64,000 bases of DNA, taken from the NCBI GenBank assembly GCA_023459355.1, contig JAEWUM010000015.1, positions 124,001 to 188,000 on the forward strand, in the 5' to 3' direction. Under the pieces are notes generated by a model. That model was not told the DNA's origin, searched no databases, and worked only from the letters and a program-made list of their open reading frames with translations. Of the stretch, positions 8,319 to 17,069 are shown in pieces. Position numbers and translations under genes: made by a program. The stretch is from Bacteroidota bacterium (GTDB lineage: Bacteria; Bacteroidota; Bacteroidia; Bacteroidales; Paludibacteraceae). How positions within the stretch are numbered: position 1 is the first letter of the stretch; every line of letters begins with the position of its first letter.

Positions 8319-8325
8319 AAAAGTA
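8318..8325 (-). promoter_or_regulatory. -7 promoter box of arsR
   Basis: TACTTTTG on the minus strand is an exact TAnnTTTG match. The predicted transcription start falls inside operator 3. Confidence 0.6.
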
Positions 8326-8427
8326 ATGTATTTTTTGATAACTGATGATGTTGGTCGATATTTTAAGAATATTTTAATTATTCTTTTGATGATGATTTTT
8401 CAGTTTTATATTTCAAAAAAAATTCCT

Positions 8428-8435
8428 TACATTTG
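8428..8435 (+). promoter_or_regulatory. -7 promoter box of dnaN
   Basis: TACATTTG matches TAnnTTTG exactly and lies 38 bp before the dnaN start codon. Confidence 0.55.
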
Positions 8436-8473
8436 CTTCACTATTAAAATAACCTGATAAACATTCATATCGT

Positions 8474-9613
8474 ATGAAATTCAAAGCGTCGAGCACCATA
8501 TTGTTAAGTCACCTGCAGGCTATCAGCCGTGTAATAAACAGCAAAAACTCCTTACAGATTCTGGATAATTTCCTGTTTAGTCTGGAAGGGCAGCAACTGA
8601 CCATGACGGCTTCTGATACTGAAACGACCTTGATTACTTCCATGGAAGTGGAGGATGTAGAAGGTGCCGGAAAAGTCGCGGTTTCATCCAGATTACTGCT
8701 TGATACACTTCGTGAGTTTTCGGATCAACCACTCAATTTTCAGATTAATGACTCGAATTTGGCTATGGTTATCACTTCGGCTAATGGTACGTATAATTTC
8801 ATCGGTCAAAATGGTGACGAATATCCCCGTTTACCGGAACTACAGGCAGATGCCAAAGTGATGATGCTACCCGTGAGTACGTTATCAGCTGGAATTTCAA
8901 AAACTTTGTTTTGTACGGCTGATGATGAGCTTCGCCCGGTTATGAACGGAATTTATTTTGACATCTTGAAGGATGGTTTGACCTTGGTTGCTACTGATGC
9001 CCATAAATTAGTCCGTTACAAAACATCATACTCAAGTGTTAATCTTTCGGAAGAAGAAGATAAAGCCAGTTTTATTTTACCGAAAAAACCGGCTAATATG
9101 CTTAAGAATATCCTGCCGAAAGAAAGCGGAGAGGTTGAAGTGAAATTCGATAACAAAAATGCGTATTTCAAACTGTCTAATTATACTATGATTTGTCGTC
9201 AGGTGGAAGGCAGATACCCCAACTACAATGGCGTAATTCCCAAAGAGAATCCGTATAAAATTATTGTTGACCGGGTTACCTTACTTAATGCACTGAAACG
9301 TGTTTCGGTTTTCTCCAATCAGGCAAGTAACCTGATTAAATTGCAAATATCAGAAAATCAGATTTTCATTTCAGCGCAGGACATTGACTTCTCAATTTCA
9401 GCAGAAGAAACAATTAATTGTCAATATGCTGATGATCAGATTAAAATTGGGTTTAAATCTGCATTCCTGATTGAAATTCTGAACAACATAGGCTCAAATG
9501 ATGTGATTGTAGAGCTTACTGATCCTTCACGGGCCGGTATCATCCTTCCTTTTGAAAATGAAGATAACGAGGATATCCTGATGTTATTGATGCCAATGTT
9601 GCTAAACGACTGA
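8474..9613 (+). CDS. dnaN: DNA polymerase III beta subunit (sliding clamp)
   Basis: A 379-residue clamp protein with three repeated domains of about 120 residues; no signal peptide and no membrane segment. Recognisable family segments include RVINSKNSLQILDNFLF near the N-terminus, the ATDAHKLVRY strand at the end of domain two and the C-terminal LMPMLLND, close to the MPMRL tail of other clamps. As a ring-shaped dimer it tethers DNA polymerase III to DNA and serves as a docking site for repair proteins. It is not next to dnaA here, as usual for Bacteroidota, but the exonuclease gene downstream could act with it in proofreading. Confidence 0.95.
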   Translation: MKFKASSTILLSHLQAISRVINSKNSLQILDNFLFSLEGQQLTMTASDTETTLITSMEVEDVEGAGKVAVSSRLLLDTLREFSDQPLNFQINDSNLAMVITSANGTYNFIGQNGDEYPRLPELQADAKVMMLPVSTLSAGISKTLFCTADDELRPVMNGIYFDILKDGLTLVATDAHKLVRYKTSYSSVNLSEEEDKASFILPKKPANMLKNILPKESGEVEVKFDNKNAYFKLSNYTMICRQVEGRYPNYNGVIPKENPYKIIVDRVTLLNALKRVSVFSNQASNLIKLQISENQIFISAQDIDFSISAEETINCQYADDQIKIGFKSAFLIEILNNIGSNDVIVELTDPSRAGIILPFENEDNEDILMLLMPMLLND

Positions 9614-9690
9614 TAATCAAAATAATTATATGGAAAGCAGAGGGACTGATTCAAAAGATGTTCTTCTGCTTTTCTTTTCAAACAAACAAT

Positions 9691-10458
9691 ATGAAGCTCA
9701 ACCTGAAAAATCCCCTGATTTTTTTTGACCTGGAGACAACTGGTATTAACATCGTTTCCGACCGCATTGTACAAATAGCCTATCACAAAGTTTATCCCAA
9801 CGGTAAGGAAGAATCCAAGTGTTTCCTGATTAATCCGGGGATACCGATTCCGCCTGAATCAACGGCCATTCATAAAATTACAAATGAAGCTGTGGCGGAT
9901 AGTCCGACCTTTAAGGAAGTAGTTGCCGAAATAGTCAGGGATTTTGAGGGATGCGACCTGGCAGGTTATAATTCAAACCGCTTTGATATACCCATGCTTG
10001 CTGAAGAATTATTGCGCGCGGGTGCTGATATTGATTTGTCGAAAAGAAAATTCATTGATGTACAGGTGATTTTCCACAAAAAAGAACAGCGTACCCTTTC
10101 TGCTGCTTATAAGTTTTATTGCGATAAGGATTTGGAAGGTGCGCATGACGCTTCTGTTGATACTATGGCAACCTACGAAATTATGCAGGCTCAACTTGAT
10201 CGGTACAAAGATTTGCCCAATGATGTGGAATTGCTGGCAAAATATACGACTCAATCAAACAATGTTGACTTTGCCGGGAAATTCGTGTACAATGATAAAG
10301 GCGAAGAAGTGTTTAATTTTGGCAAGTATAAAGGTCAGAAAGTAGAAGAGGTCTTGAAAACAGATACCGGCTATTACGGCTGGATGCTGAATGGAGATTT
10401 TTCCGAACATACAAAGAAAGTGTTGACCAATATTAAACTCAGAGGTTTTAATAAATAA
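9691..10458 (+). CDS. DEDDh 3'-5' exonuclease (DnaQ/epsilon-like)
   Basis: A 255-residue exonuclease. The metal-binding residues of the DEDDh fold are visible: FDLETTG (Asp13, Glu15), the NSNRFDIPML motif with the second Asp, and GAHDASVDT with the His and last Asp. The C-terminal 60 residues (FNFGKYKGQKVEEVL) form an added small domain often fused to these enzymes in Bacteroidota. Its position directly after dnaN suggests a proofreading or DNA-repair role with polymerase III. I chose the ATG at 9691 because the upstream frame adds only an unconserved leader of 11 residues. Confidence 0.88.
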   Translation: MKLNLKNPLIFFDLETTGINIVSDRIVQIAYHKVYPNGKEESKCFLINPGIPIPPESTAIHKITNEAVADSPTFKEVVAEIVRDFEGCDLAGYNSNRFDIPMLAEELLRAGADIDLSKRKFIDVQVIFHKKEQRTLSAAYKFYCDKDLEGAHDASVDTMATYEIMQAQLDRYKDLPNDVELLAKYTTQSNNVDFAGKFVYNDKGEEVFNFGKYKGQKVEEVLKTDTGYYGWMLNGDFSEHTKKVLTNIKLRGFNK

Positions 10459-10516
10459 TTGATTTGGTTCGGTTTAAGCCATTTTGGCACAAAGATTGAT
10501 GCATTTATAGGCTGCA

Positions 10517-11221
10517 ATGCTTAATATTTTTCAAATGAGGTTCATTCTTTTGTTATTTTTGCTGACATCCTGTTTCCGGTTGAGTGCTAATATCAACACA
10601 CAGGAAAACGCTACTGCTCCATCCCGTACCCCGGAGCAGGAAGCGGCTTTACAAACACAAAAAATGCAACAGGAATTAGATCTTAACCAGGAGCAGATAC
10701 AGGCAATTTATGATATTAATCTTAAACATGCACGCGAACGTCAGGTCTCAAAATCCAGAAGTGAAGCGCTGCAGAGGGTTAAAAATAAGGACGCTGAAAT
10801 GCGTGAGGTTTTAACACGTGATCAGTATACAAGGCTACAGGACAAGCGTTACGAACGATATCCGTCTACAAGCACACAATTTAACAGGCCTGATATACAG
10901 CAACGCACTCAACCTGTTCAGGAAAGAACAACTCCTACTGAACAAAGACAAATTGACCCGAATCAAAGGCGAACGGTAGCTCCTACAGATAACAGAAGCC
11001 GTCAGGTTCTGCCGCAACGTACTGTGCCCTCGACAGAGCAGAGAGTAGTTGTACCCCGTCAACCATCATCTTCTTCAGAAAGACCTGATGTTAATCAGAG
11101 GAGGATGCCGGTTGTACCACAAGCCCGCCCGACACCGGCTCCGGAACCAAGCAGGAACATGCGTTCAACGCCTTCTTCATCCAGCCAGTCCTCCGGAAAC
11201 GACCGTCCGACAAGAAGATAA
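10517..11221 (+). CDS. Exported protein with a Gln/Pro/Arg-rich tail
   Basis: A 234-residue protein with a signal peptide (hydrophobic residues about 8-25), a helical region of about 80 residues (ELDLNQEQIQAIYDINLKHA) and a long low-complexity tail rich in Gln, Pro, Arg, Ser and Thr. The helical segment, with a regular spacing of Leu and charged residues, resembles the Spy/DUF4890-like periplasmic helical proteins of Bacteroidota. The tail has no repeats of fixed length and is probably disordered. Function is unknown. ATG at 10535 is a possible alternative start. The next gene starts only three bases after its stop codon. Confidence 0.6.
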   Translation: MLNIFQMRFILLLFLLTSCFRLSANINTQENATAPSRTPEQEAALQTQKMQQELDLNQEQIQAIYDINLKHARERQVSKSRSEALQRVKNKDAEMREVLTRDQYTRLQDKRYERYPSTSTQFNRPDIQQRTQPVQERTTPTEQRQIDPNQRRTVAPTDNRSRQVLPQRTVPSTEQRVVVPRQPSSSSERPDVNQRRMPVVPQARPTPAPEPSRNMRSTPSSSSQSSGNDRPTRR

Positions 11222-11223
11222 AT

Positions 11224-11940
11224 ATGGCGAATCCCTATTTTCAGTTTAAACAGTTCACGGTTTACCATGATCTGTGCGCGATGAAGGTTGGCATAGATGG
11301 TGTTTTGCTGGGTGCGTGGGCACCTGTTGATTCTTCAGCAAACAGGATATTGGATGTTGGCACCGGGAGCGGACTCATCGCGCTGATGCTTGCACAACGT
11401 TCAAATGCCATGATTGATGCCATCGATTTGGATGAAGGGGCTGTCAGACAGACAGACATTAATGTAGCTGCTTCGGACTGGAATAACCGGATAAGGGTGC
11501 AACATCAATCTTTACAGAATTTTGCTGAAACACAAACTAAGGTTTACGACTTAATAGTCTCCAATCCGCCGTTTTTTATTTCTTCACTGAAGGCGCCGGA
11601 TGAGGCTCGTACAATAGCGAGACATGCTGATACGCTGACCCATGAGGAGTTATTGAAATATGCCTCGGAGCTATTGAAAAAAACAGGAAGAATGTGTGTC
11701 ATTCTTCCTGTAAATGAAGGCCTCCGATGTGTAGAGTCGGCCTGGAAATTCGGATTATATTGTCATCAGTGTGTTCATGTTTATCCCAAACCTAAAAGCG
11801 AACCAAAGCGTTTACTGCTTGAATTCGGTTTTACCGCCAGAGAAACACAGTTATCATCGATAGAAATAGAAACAGCTGAAAGACATCAGTATTCAGCTGC
11901 TTTTACGGCTCTTGCCAAAGATTTCTACCTGAAATTATAA
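11224..11940 (+). CDS. trmN6: tRNA1(Val) A37 N6-methyltransferase
   Basis: A 238-residue class I SAM-dependent methyltransferase. DVGTGSGLIALML (about 40-52) is the SAM-binding loop, and SNPPFF is the NPPF catalytic motif of adenine-N6 methyltransferases. The opening FQFKQFTVYHD and CAMKVGIDGVLLGAW match the TrmN6/YfiC family, which methylates A37 of tRNA-Val. It follows the Gln/Pro-rich protein with a two-base gap. Its last six bases overlap the end of trxA on the opposite strand. Confidence 0.9.
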   Translation: MANPYFQFKQFTVYHDLCAMKVGIDGVLLGAWAPVDSSANRILDVGTGSGLIALMLAQRSNAMIDAIDLDEGAVRQTDINVAASDWNNRIRVQHQSLQNFAETQTKVYDLIVSNPPFFISSLKAPDEARTIARHADTLTHEELLKYASELLKKTGRMCVILPVNEGLRCVESAWKFGLYCHQCVHVYPKPKSEPKRLLLEFGFTARETQLSSIEIETAERHQYSAAFTALAKDFYLKL

Positions 11941-12249
11941 AAGCGCTTTAACTTTTGCTTCGATTACCGCTTTTGGAGCAGCGCCAATTTGTTTGTCAAC
12001 AACCTGCCCGTTTTTGATAAACAGGATGGTTGGAATGTTGCGGATACCGTATTCGTTAGGGGTATCGACATTGTCATCCACGTTGAGTTTTCCTATTTGC
12101 ACCTGACCATCATATTCTTTTGAAAGTTCTTCAATGCTGGGTCCAACCATGCGGCAGGGACCACACCACTCTGCCCAAAAGTCAATTACTACCGGTTTTC
12201 CGCTGTTAATCACATCTTTGATGTTACTGTCTGTAAATTCTAATGCCAT
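11935..12249 (-). CDS. trxA: Thioredoxin
   Basis: A 104-residue cytoplasmic thioredoxin. The active site WCGPC is at residues 28-32, with the cis-proline segment RNIPT further on; length and sequence are standard for TrxA. It reduces disulfides in ribonucleotide reductase, peroxiredoxins and other targets using thioredoxin reductase. It lies 132 bp after dnaE on the same strand but has its own promoter box at 12298-12305. Its 3' end overlaps trmN6 by six bases. Confidence 0.95.
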   Translation of the reverse strand: MALEFTDSNIKDVINSGKPVVIDFWAEWCGPCRMVGPSIEELSKEYDGQVQIGKLNVDDNVDTPNEYGIRNIPTILFIKNGQVVDKQIGAAPKAVIEAKVKALL

Positions 12250-12297
12250 AATATTTTGAGTATTTAATGTTTAATGTTCAACGTTTAATTTCAGGTG

Positions 12298-12305
12298 CAA
12301 ATCTA
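12298..12305 (-). promoter_or_regulatory. -7 promoter box of trxA
   Basis: TAGATTTG on the minus strand, an exact TAnnTTTG match, 49 bp upstream of trxA, in the gap after dnaE. Confidence 0.5.
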
Positions 12306-12381
12306 ACTGAAAATCTTTTATCCCGGAAATAAAACTACATTGAATTGCGTGATAGCTATATTGAAATCATCTATGTCACAC

Positions 12382-15300
12382 TTATTTTACCTGAAAATCG
12401 ATTTTACCATCTTCTTTGTATTTCTTCAAAAGTTTATAAAATTCTTTATTCATATTTACACGACACTGGCGGGCAAAAAGCCTGACTTTATGCTGTGTAA
12501 GCAAATCCACTACATTGAAATAAATGTTTATACTGCCTTTATTCTGAAGCACCATATCGGTCATGTCCACCGCAAATTCCTCATCAAGCTGATCAAGTGG
12601 AATCGTAACGGTCAGGGTATCTACCAATTTATCTTTTACTTCTTTCAGCACTTCAATTTTTTGGATTTTGAGTTCGGGTACAACCGGCGCATTGGGATCT
12701 GTTGGCTTTTTAAACTTGTAATCTGCGCCTTTTTCCTGAACAGTCGCATGAATCAATAAATACAAATCTTTAATCATGTATTTACTGAACTCAATGTAAC
12801 TATTGCCAAACAAAGCAAATTCATGAGCGCCTTCGTAATCCTCAAGGGTGAATATTCCATAAGGATTACCGGCCTTGGAGGTTCCGTGGCGAATGGCAGT
12901 TACCATCCCACCTATTCTGAGCGGTTTACCCATCAGTGGCATCAGGTCTTTTAAGTCTGATGTTTTGGTATTGCAAACATAATTGATTTCAAACTCAAAA
13001 TCATCAAGCGGATGAGCAGAAAGATACATACCGATGTACTCGCGCTCTTTATTGAGCTTCTCGAGCGGTGACCAGTCGTGTGTATAGGGTAATTCGGGTT
13101 TGACAATTTCAACCGCTTCCATATCTCCGAAAAGAGAGTTCTGAGTTAAGGCATTGTCAGCCTGAAATTTATTTCCATATCGTATGATGCTTTCGATGAC
13201 TATTTCCCCCTTGCTATTCTCAACAAAGAATTGCTCTCTTTTGATATCAGAGAATCCATCGAAGGCACCTGCCAGCACGAGGCTCTCAATCGTTTTTTTA
13301 TTGCATGCAGCCAGATTTACCCTTTCGATGAAATCGAAAACACCTTTGAATTTACCGTTTTTGTTCCTTTCTTCTACGATGGCCTCCACAGCTCCTTCGC
13401 CAACCCCTTTGATTCCTCCCAGACCAAAACGAATGTTACCATCTTTGTTTACCGTGAAAGTCAGGTCACTCTCGTTGACATCCGGCCCAAGTACATTCAT
13501 GCCTAAGTTGCGACATTCGTCCATGAACTTGCCGACTTCACCGATGTCATCCTTGTTTCGGGTTAAGTTGGCAGCCATAAATTCTGCCGGATAGTGCGCT
13601 TTCAGATAGGCAGTCTGATAGGCAATCCAGGAATAACAAGTCGCGTGAGATTTATTGAATGCGTATTTAGCAAACTCAGCCCAGTCGGCCCAGATTTGCT
13701 CTAACTTCGCATCGGGGCCGAAACCGTTCTTCTTGCAGCCCTCCATGAATTTTACTTTCAGGGCAGCCATTTTATCGATGAGTTTCTTACCCATGGCTTT
13801 GCGAAGTTCATCTGACTGACCACGTGTGAAGCCGGCCAAATCACGGCTCAGTAACATGACCTGCTCCTGATAGACGGTAATGCCATAAGTATCTTTCAGC
13901 CTGTGCTCCATTTCAGGGAAATGGTATTCAATTTTTTCGCGTCCGTGTTTGCGGTTTACAAATTGAGGAATGTATTGCATAGGACCGGGGCGATATAAGG
14001 CATTCATCGCGATGAGATCCTCGAATTGTGTTGGCTGCAGTTCTTTAAGGTATTTCTGCATACCGTGCGACTCAAACTGGAAAGTCCCGACTGTTAAGCC
14101 CTTACTGAAAAGTTCGTATGTTTTTTGATCATCAATAGGAATTGCATCAATATCTACTTCTATTCCATGTGTTTTTTTGATGTTGGAAAGGGCTTCTTTG
14201 ATAATGGAAAGAGTTTTCAGTCCGAGAAAGTCCATTTTTATCAAACCGATTTCTTCAATTACGGAGCCTTCGTACTGGGTAACCAGCATCTCCTCATTTG
14301 TCTCCTTATCAACAGCCGTACTCAGTGGCACTAATTTCTTCAGTTCGTCTGCCCCGATGATAACACCGCAGGCATGAACACCCGTTTGTCTTACTGTTCC
14401 CTCCAGCATTTCTGCATATTTCAGGGTATCAGACAAGTTCTGATCATAGGAATTGCGCGCCATTTGTAGTTCTGGAACGAATTTCACGCAATTCGATATA
14501 TTGACTTTCATGGCTTTTCCGCTTACATCATCGGGCAGTTTATCCGGAATCAGTTTTGTAAGTCTTTCCGCTTCCGCCAATGGCAGTTTTTGAACGCGGG
14601 CGACATCCTTAATGGATGATTTGGTAGCCATCGTTCCGTAGGTGATGATGTGAGCCACCCGTTCTTTGCCGTACTTTTCCTTTACCCAACGCAGAACCTG
14701 ACCGCGACCGTCATCGTCAAAGTCGATGTCAATATCGGGCATGGAGATTCGATCCGGATTCAGAAAACGCTCGAACAGCAAGTCATATTTCAACGGGTCG
14801 ATATCGGTAATACGCAGACAATAGGCAACCACCGAACCGGCAGCAGATCCTCGTCCGGGACCGACAGCGACTCCCATTCCACGGGCAGCATTGATGAAAT
14901 CCTGCACAATCAGGAAGTAACCGGGGAAGCCCATGGTTTTCATCACGTTCAATTCAAAGTCGATACGCTCGGCAGTTTCTTCGCTCAGCTTTTCGCCATA
15001 ACGTTTCACAGCACCTTCCATGGTCAGTTTCCGCAGGTAGTCGGCTTCCAGTTTTACACGGATAACTTTTTCATAACCACCCAATCTGTCGAAACCATCA
15101 CCAAATTCCTCGCGAAGCATTTGCTCGTTGAATTGTTGCCGATATGCATCCTCCGTAGCAAAATCCTCCGGAATCGGGAACACCGGCATCATTGGTTGAG
15201 AATCTATGTCATAAAATTCAACCTTGCTGGCTATTTCAACCGAGTTTTCAAGTGCTTCGGGAATATCACCGAAGATTTCCCACATCTGTTCTGGTGTTTT

Positions 15301-16179
15301 AAGATACTCCTGTTTGGTATAGCGCATCCTGGTTGGATCATCCAAATCTTTACCGGTACTCAGACAAATGAGTCGTTCATGCCCTTCGCCATGATCTTCA
15401 TCTATAAAATGGACATCGTTGGTTGCGAGAATTTTCGTGTTGGTTTTTCGTGCCAGGTCAATCAGATCTGTATTCTGACGTTTTTGTTTTTCATATACCG
15501 TAGTATCAGCATTGGGTTTATCCGTTTTGTGAAGTTGCAATTCAACATAGAAATCATCCCCGAAAACTTTTTTATACCAAAGTATGGATTTTTCTGCTCC
15601 TGCCAGATCGCCTTTCTCCACCTTTTTATGAATTTCACCTCCCAAACAGGCAGAAGATGCAATAATTCCCTCGCTGTATTTTTCGAGAATCTCATGATCA
15701 ATTCGGGGACGGTAATAAAAACCTTCCATCCATCCCAGCGAAACCAGTTTACAGAGGTTTTGATATCCTTTTTTGTTCTTTGCCAACAGTACTAAGTGAT
15801 ATCCGCTCCGGTCTTCTACGTTATCTTTATCTTTTGATAACCGGCTACGGCGTGCCACATAGGCTTCACAACCCAGAATCGGTTTAAAAAGTTTCTTTTC
15901 GACTTCTGCAAGTTGGTTTGATAATGCCATGCGCTGTTCATCCGTCAATTCCTCATTTTTCAACTCCTTTTTAAGATGAGCAATATCACCATAAACCTTG
16001 CTGTTTTTCTTTTTTACATAGTTGTAAAACTCTTTGATGCCAAACATATTTCCATGGTCGGTAAGCGCAATGGCATTCATCCCGCTGGCAGCTGCCCGTT
16101 CCACCAATCCCGGAATCGACGACATGCCATCGAGGATTGAATAATAGGAGTGCACGTGAAGATGAACAAATGATTTCAT
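12382..16179 (-). CDS. dnaE: DNA polymerase III alpha subunit
   Basis: A 1265-residue replicative polymerase. Domains in order: N-terminal PHP domain (HVHSYYSILDGM, residues 6-18), the polymerase core with PDIDIDFDDD carrying two catalytic Asp residues near 481-485 and the SHATCYSWIAYQTAYLKAHYP segment, a helix-hairpin-helix region and a C-terminal OB-fold (RIGGMVTAIRHGTSKAGNPYGIF). Length is normal for Bacteroidota DnaE. It performs leading- and lagging-strand synthesis with DnaN. It lies after aroK on the same strand, across a 243-bp gap holding a long hairpin. Confidence 0.96.
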   Translation of the reverse strand: MKSFVHLHVHSYYSILDGMSSIPGLVERAAASGMNAIALTDHGNMFGIKEFYNYVKKKNSKVYGDIAHLKKELKNEELTDEQRMALSNQLAEVEKKLFKPILGCEAYVARRSRLSKDKDNVEDRSGYHLVLLAKNKKGYQNLCKLVSLGWMEGFYYRPRIDHEILEKYSEGIIASSACLGGEIHKKVEKGDLAGAEKSILWYKKVFGDDFYVELQLHKTDKPNADTTVYEKQKRQNTDLIDLARKTNTKILATNDVHFIDEDHGEGHERLICLSTGKDLDDPTRMRYTKQEYLKTPEQMWEIFGDIPEALENSVEIASKVEFYDIDSQPMMPVFPIPEDFATEDAYRQQFNEQMLREEFGDGFDRLGGYEKVIRVKLEADYLRKLTMEGAVKRYGEKLSEETAERIDFELNVMKTMGFPGYFLIVQDFINAARGMGVAVGPGRGSAAGSVVAYCLRITDIDPLKYDLLFERFLNPDRISMPDIDIDFDDDGRGQVLRWVKEKYGKERVAHIITYGTMATKSSIKDVARVQKLPLAEAERLTKLIPDKLPDDVSGKAMKVNISNCVKFVPELQMARNSYDQNLSDTLKYAEMLEGTVRQTGVHACGVIIGADELKKLVPLSTAVDKETNEEMLVTQYEGSVIEEIGLIKMDFLGLKTLSIIKEALSNIKKTHGIEVDIDAIPIDDQKTYELFSKGLTVGTFQFESHGMQKYLKELQPTQFEDLIAMNALYRPGPMQYIPQFVNRKHGREKIEYHFPEMEHRLKDTYGITVYQEQVMLLSRDLAGFTRGQSDELRKAMGKKLIDKMAALKVKFMEGCKKNGFGPDAKLEQIWADWAEFAKYAFNKSHATCYSWIAYQTAYLKAHYPAEFMAANLTRNKDDIGEVGKFMDECRNLGMNVLGPDVNESDLTFTVNKDGNIRFGLGGIKGVGEGAVEAIVEERNKNGKFKGVFDFIERVNLAACNKKTIESLVLAGAFDGFSDIKREQFFVENSKGEIVIESIIRYGNKFQADNALTQNSLFGDMEAVEIVKPELPYTHDWSPLEKLNKEREYIGMYLSAHPLDDFEFEINYVCNTKTSDLKDLMPLMGKPLRIGGMVTAIRHGTSKAGNPYGIFTLEDYEGAHEFALFGNSYIEFSKYMIKDLYLLIHATVQEKGADYKFKKPTDPNAPVVPELKIQKIEVLKEVKDKLVDTLTVTIPLDQLDEEFAVDMTDMVLQNKGSINIYFNVVDLLTQHKVRLFARQCRVNMNKEFYKLLKKYKEDGKIDFQVK

Positions 16180-16334
16180 GTAAATATGTGGATTAAAAGA
16201 GATTAAAAAAACAGCGCAAAAAGTAAAATTTGGCTGTTAAAGATAAGGACTTTTGATTGAAAACGGGGAAGTCGGGTGGTGAAAGTTTTCAACAATGAAT
16301 CTTATCTGAGTGAAGTTTGTTTTTCAATAGTATA

Positions 16335-16397
16335 ACAATTCTCGGATATATCCGAAATAATATTATAATATTTTCAGGGTATATCCGAAAATTGTTA
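16335..16397. repeat. 63-bp near-perfect inverted repeat between aroK and dnaE
   Basis: The outer 20 bases at 16335-16354 pair with 16378-16397 in 18 of 20 positions, and the AT-rich centre continues the symmetry. The left arm contains the perfect palindrome TCGGATATATCCGA (16342-16355), half of which recurs at 16381-16390. There is no T-tract, so it is not a normal terminator. It lies 156-218 bp upstream of dnaE. Confidence 0.7.
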
Positions 16398-16422
16398 CGA
16401 ATTTGCTGAAAACCCGAAAAAA

Positions 16423-16920
16423 TCATTGGCAAATCTGTCTCTCAATCTCCTCATCAGTCCCCTCAATGATGCGTTTTGCCCGGAGATAATACGGTTCTCT
16501 TTTTGGGAGGGTCTCGGAGATGTATTGTTTTAATTCATCCCCTGTTTTGTCGCGAAGCAGAGGACGCACTCCTGCTCTCGAAGAAGAAAGTCGTTCGGCC
16601 AAATGTTCAGGTGTAAGCCGGATATAAATGGTTTCACCAAATAGATTCATGAAGTCCATGTTGTCAAAAAAACACGGAGCACCGCCACCCGTGGCAATAA
16701 CCACATCTTCAAATTCAGCCACTTCACGCAAACAGTTTCTTTCAATTTCACGAAAACCCGTTTCACCATTTTCTGAAAAAATTTGTGCTACAGTTCGCCT
16801 GTATTTGTTTTCAATGTAGCTGTCTAAATCGATAAATGTGAGTCCATGCCGTTTGGCGAGCAGTTTACCCATGGCAGTTTTGCCTGAACCCATAAATCCT
16901 ATCAGAAAAATTCGTTGCAT
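16423..16920 (-). CDS. aroK: Shikimate kinase
   Basis: A 165-residue P-loop kinase, the normal size for the family. The Walker A loop GFMGSGKT is at residues 8-15, the shikimate-binding DLDSYIE follows, then FREIE with the conserved Arg-Glu, and the IATGGGAPCF glycine loop. It phosphorylates shikimate in the aromatic amino acid and chorismate pathway. It is transcribed away from ansA; a TATTTTTG promoter box lies 20 bp upstream of its start. Confidence 0.93.
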   Translation of the reverse strand: MQRIFLIGFMGSGKTAMGKLLAKRHGLTFIDLDSYIENKYRRTVAQIFSENGETGFREIERNCLREVAEFEDVVIATGGGAPCFFDNMDFMNLFGETIYIRLTPEHLAERLSSSRAGVRPLLRDKTGDELKQYISETLPKREPYYLRAKRIIEGTDEEIERQICQ

Positions 16921-16940
16921 GATTGTACATTTATTGTGTG

Positions 16941-16948
16941 CAAAAATA
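16941..16948 (-). promoter_or_regulatory. -7 promoter box of aroK
   Basis: TATTTTTG on the minus strand, exact TAnnTTTG, with a TTTG 22 bp further upstream. Confidence 0.55.
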
Positions 16949-17041
16949 CCATAACAAATTGATTTCAGGACAAAAAAAGGTCAATTTTACTAAAAAAATT
17001 GATTTCTGTTGCCAATCAGCTGACAGCTTACAATTTTCAAT

Positions 17042-17049
17042 TATCTTTG
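17042..17049 (+). promoter_or_regulatory. -7 promoter box of ansA
   Basis: TATCTTTG, exact TAnnTTTG, 20 bp before the ATG at 17070. It lies inside the longer open frame, which supports the downstream start. Confidence 0.6.
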
Positions 17050-17069
17050 CGTGTCAATCAAATAAAAGC

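Noticed and set aside
12253..12293. Near-repeat TTTAATGTTTAATGTT before trxA
   Set aside because: Short, AT-rich and imperfect; likely chance in an AT-rich leader.
14650..15795. Long open frame (381 codons) on the plus strand inside dnaE
   Set aside because: It is opposite a fully conserved polymerase gene and its translation looks like random His/Phe-rich sequence; a shadow of dnaE.
16381..16397. Second arm of the dnaE-upstream hairpin as a fourth ArsR site
   Set aside because: Only the right half-site (CGAAA) agrees; the left half does not match ATTTCG, and no arsenic-related gene is nearby.
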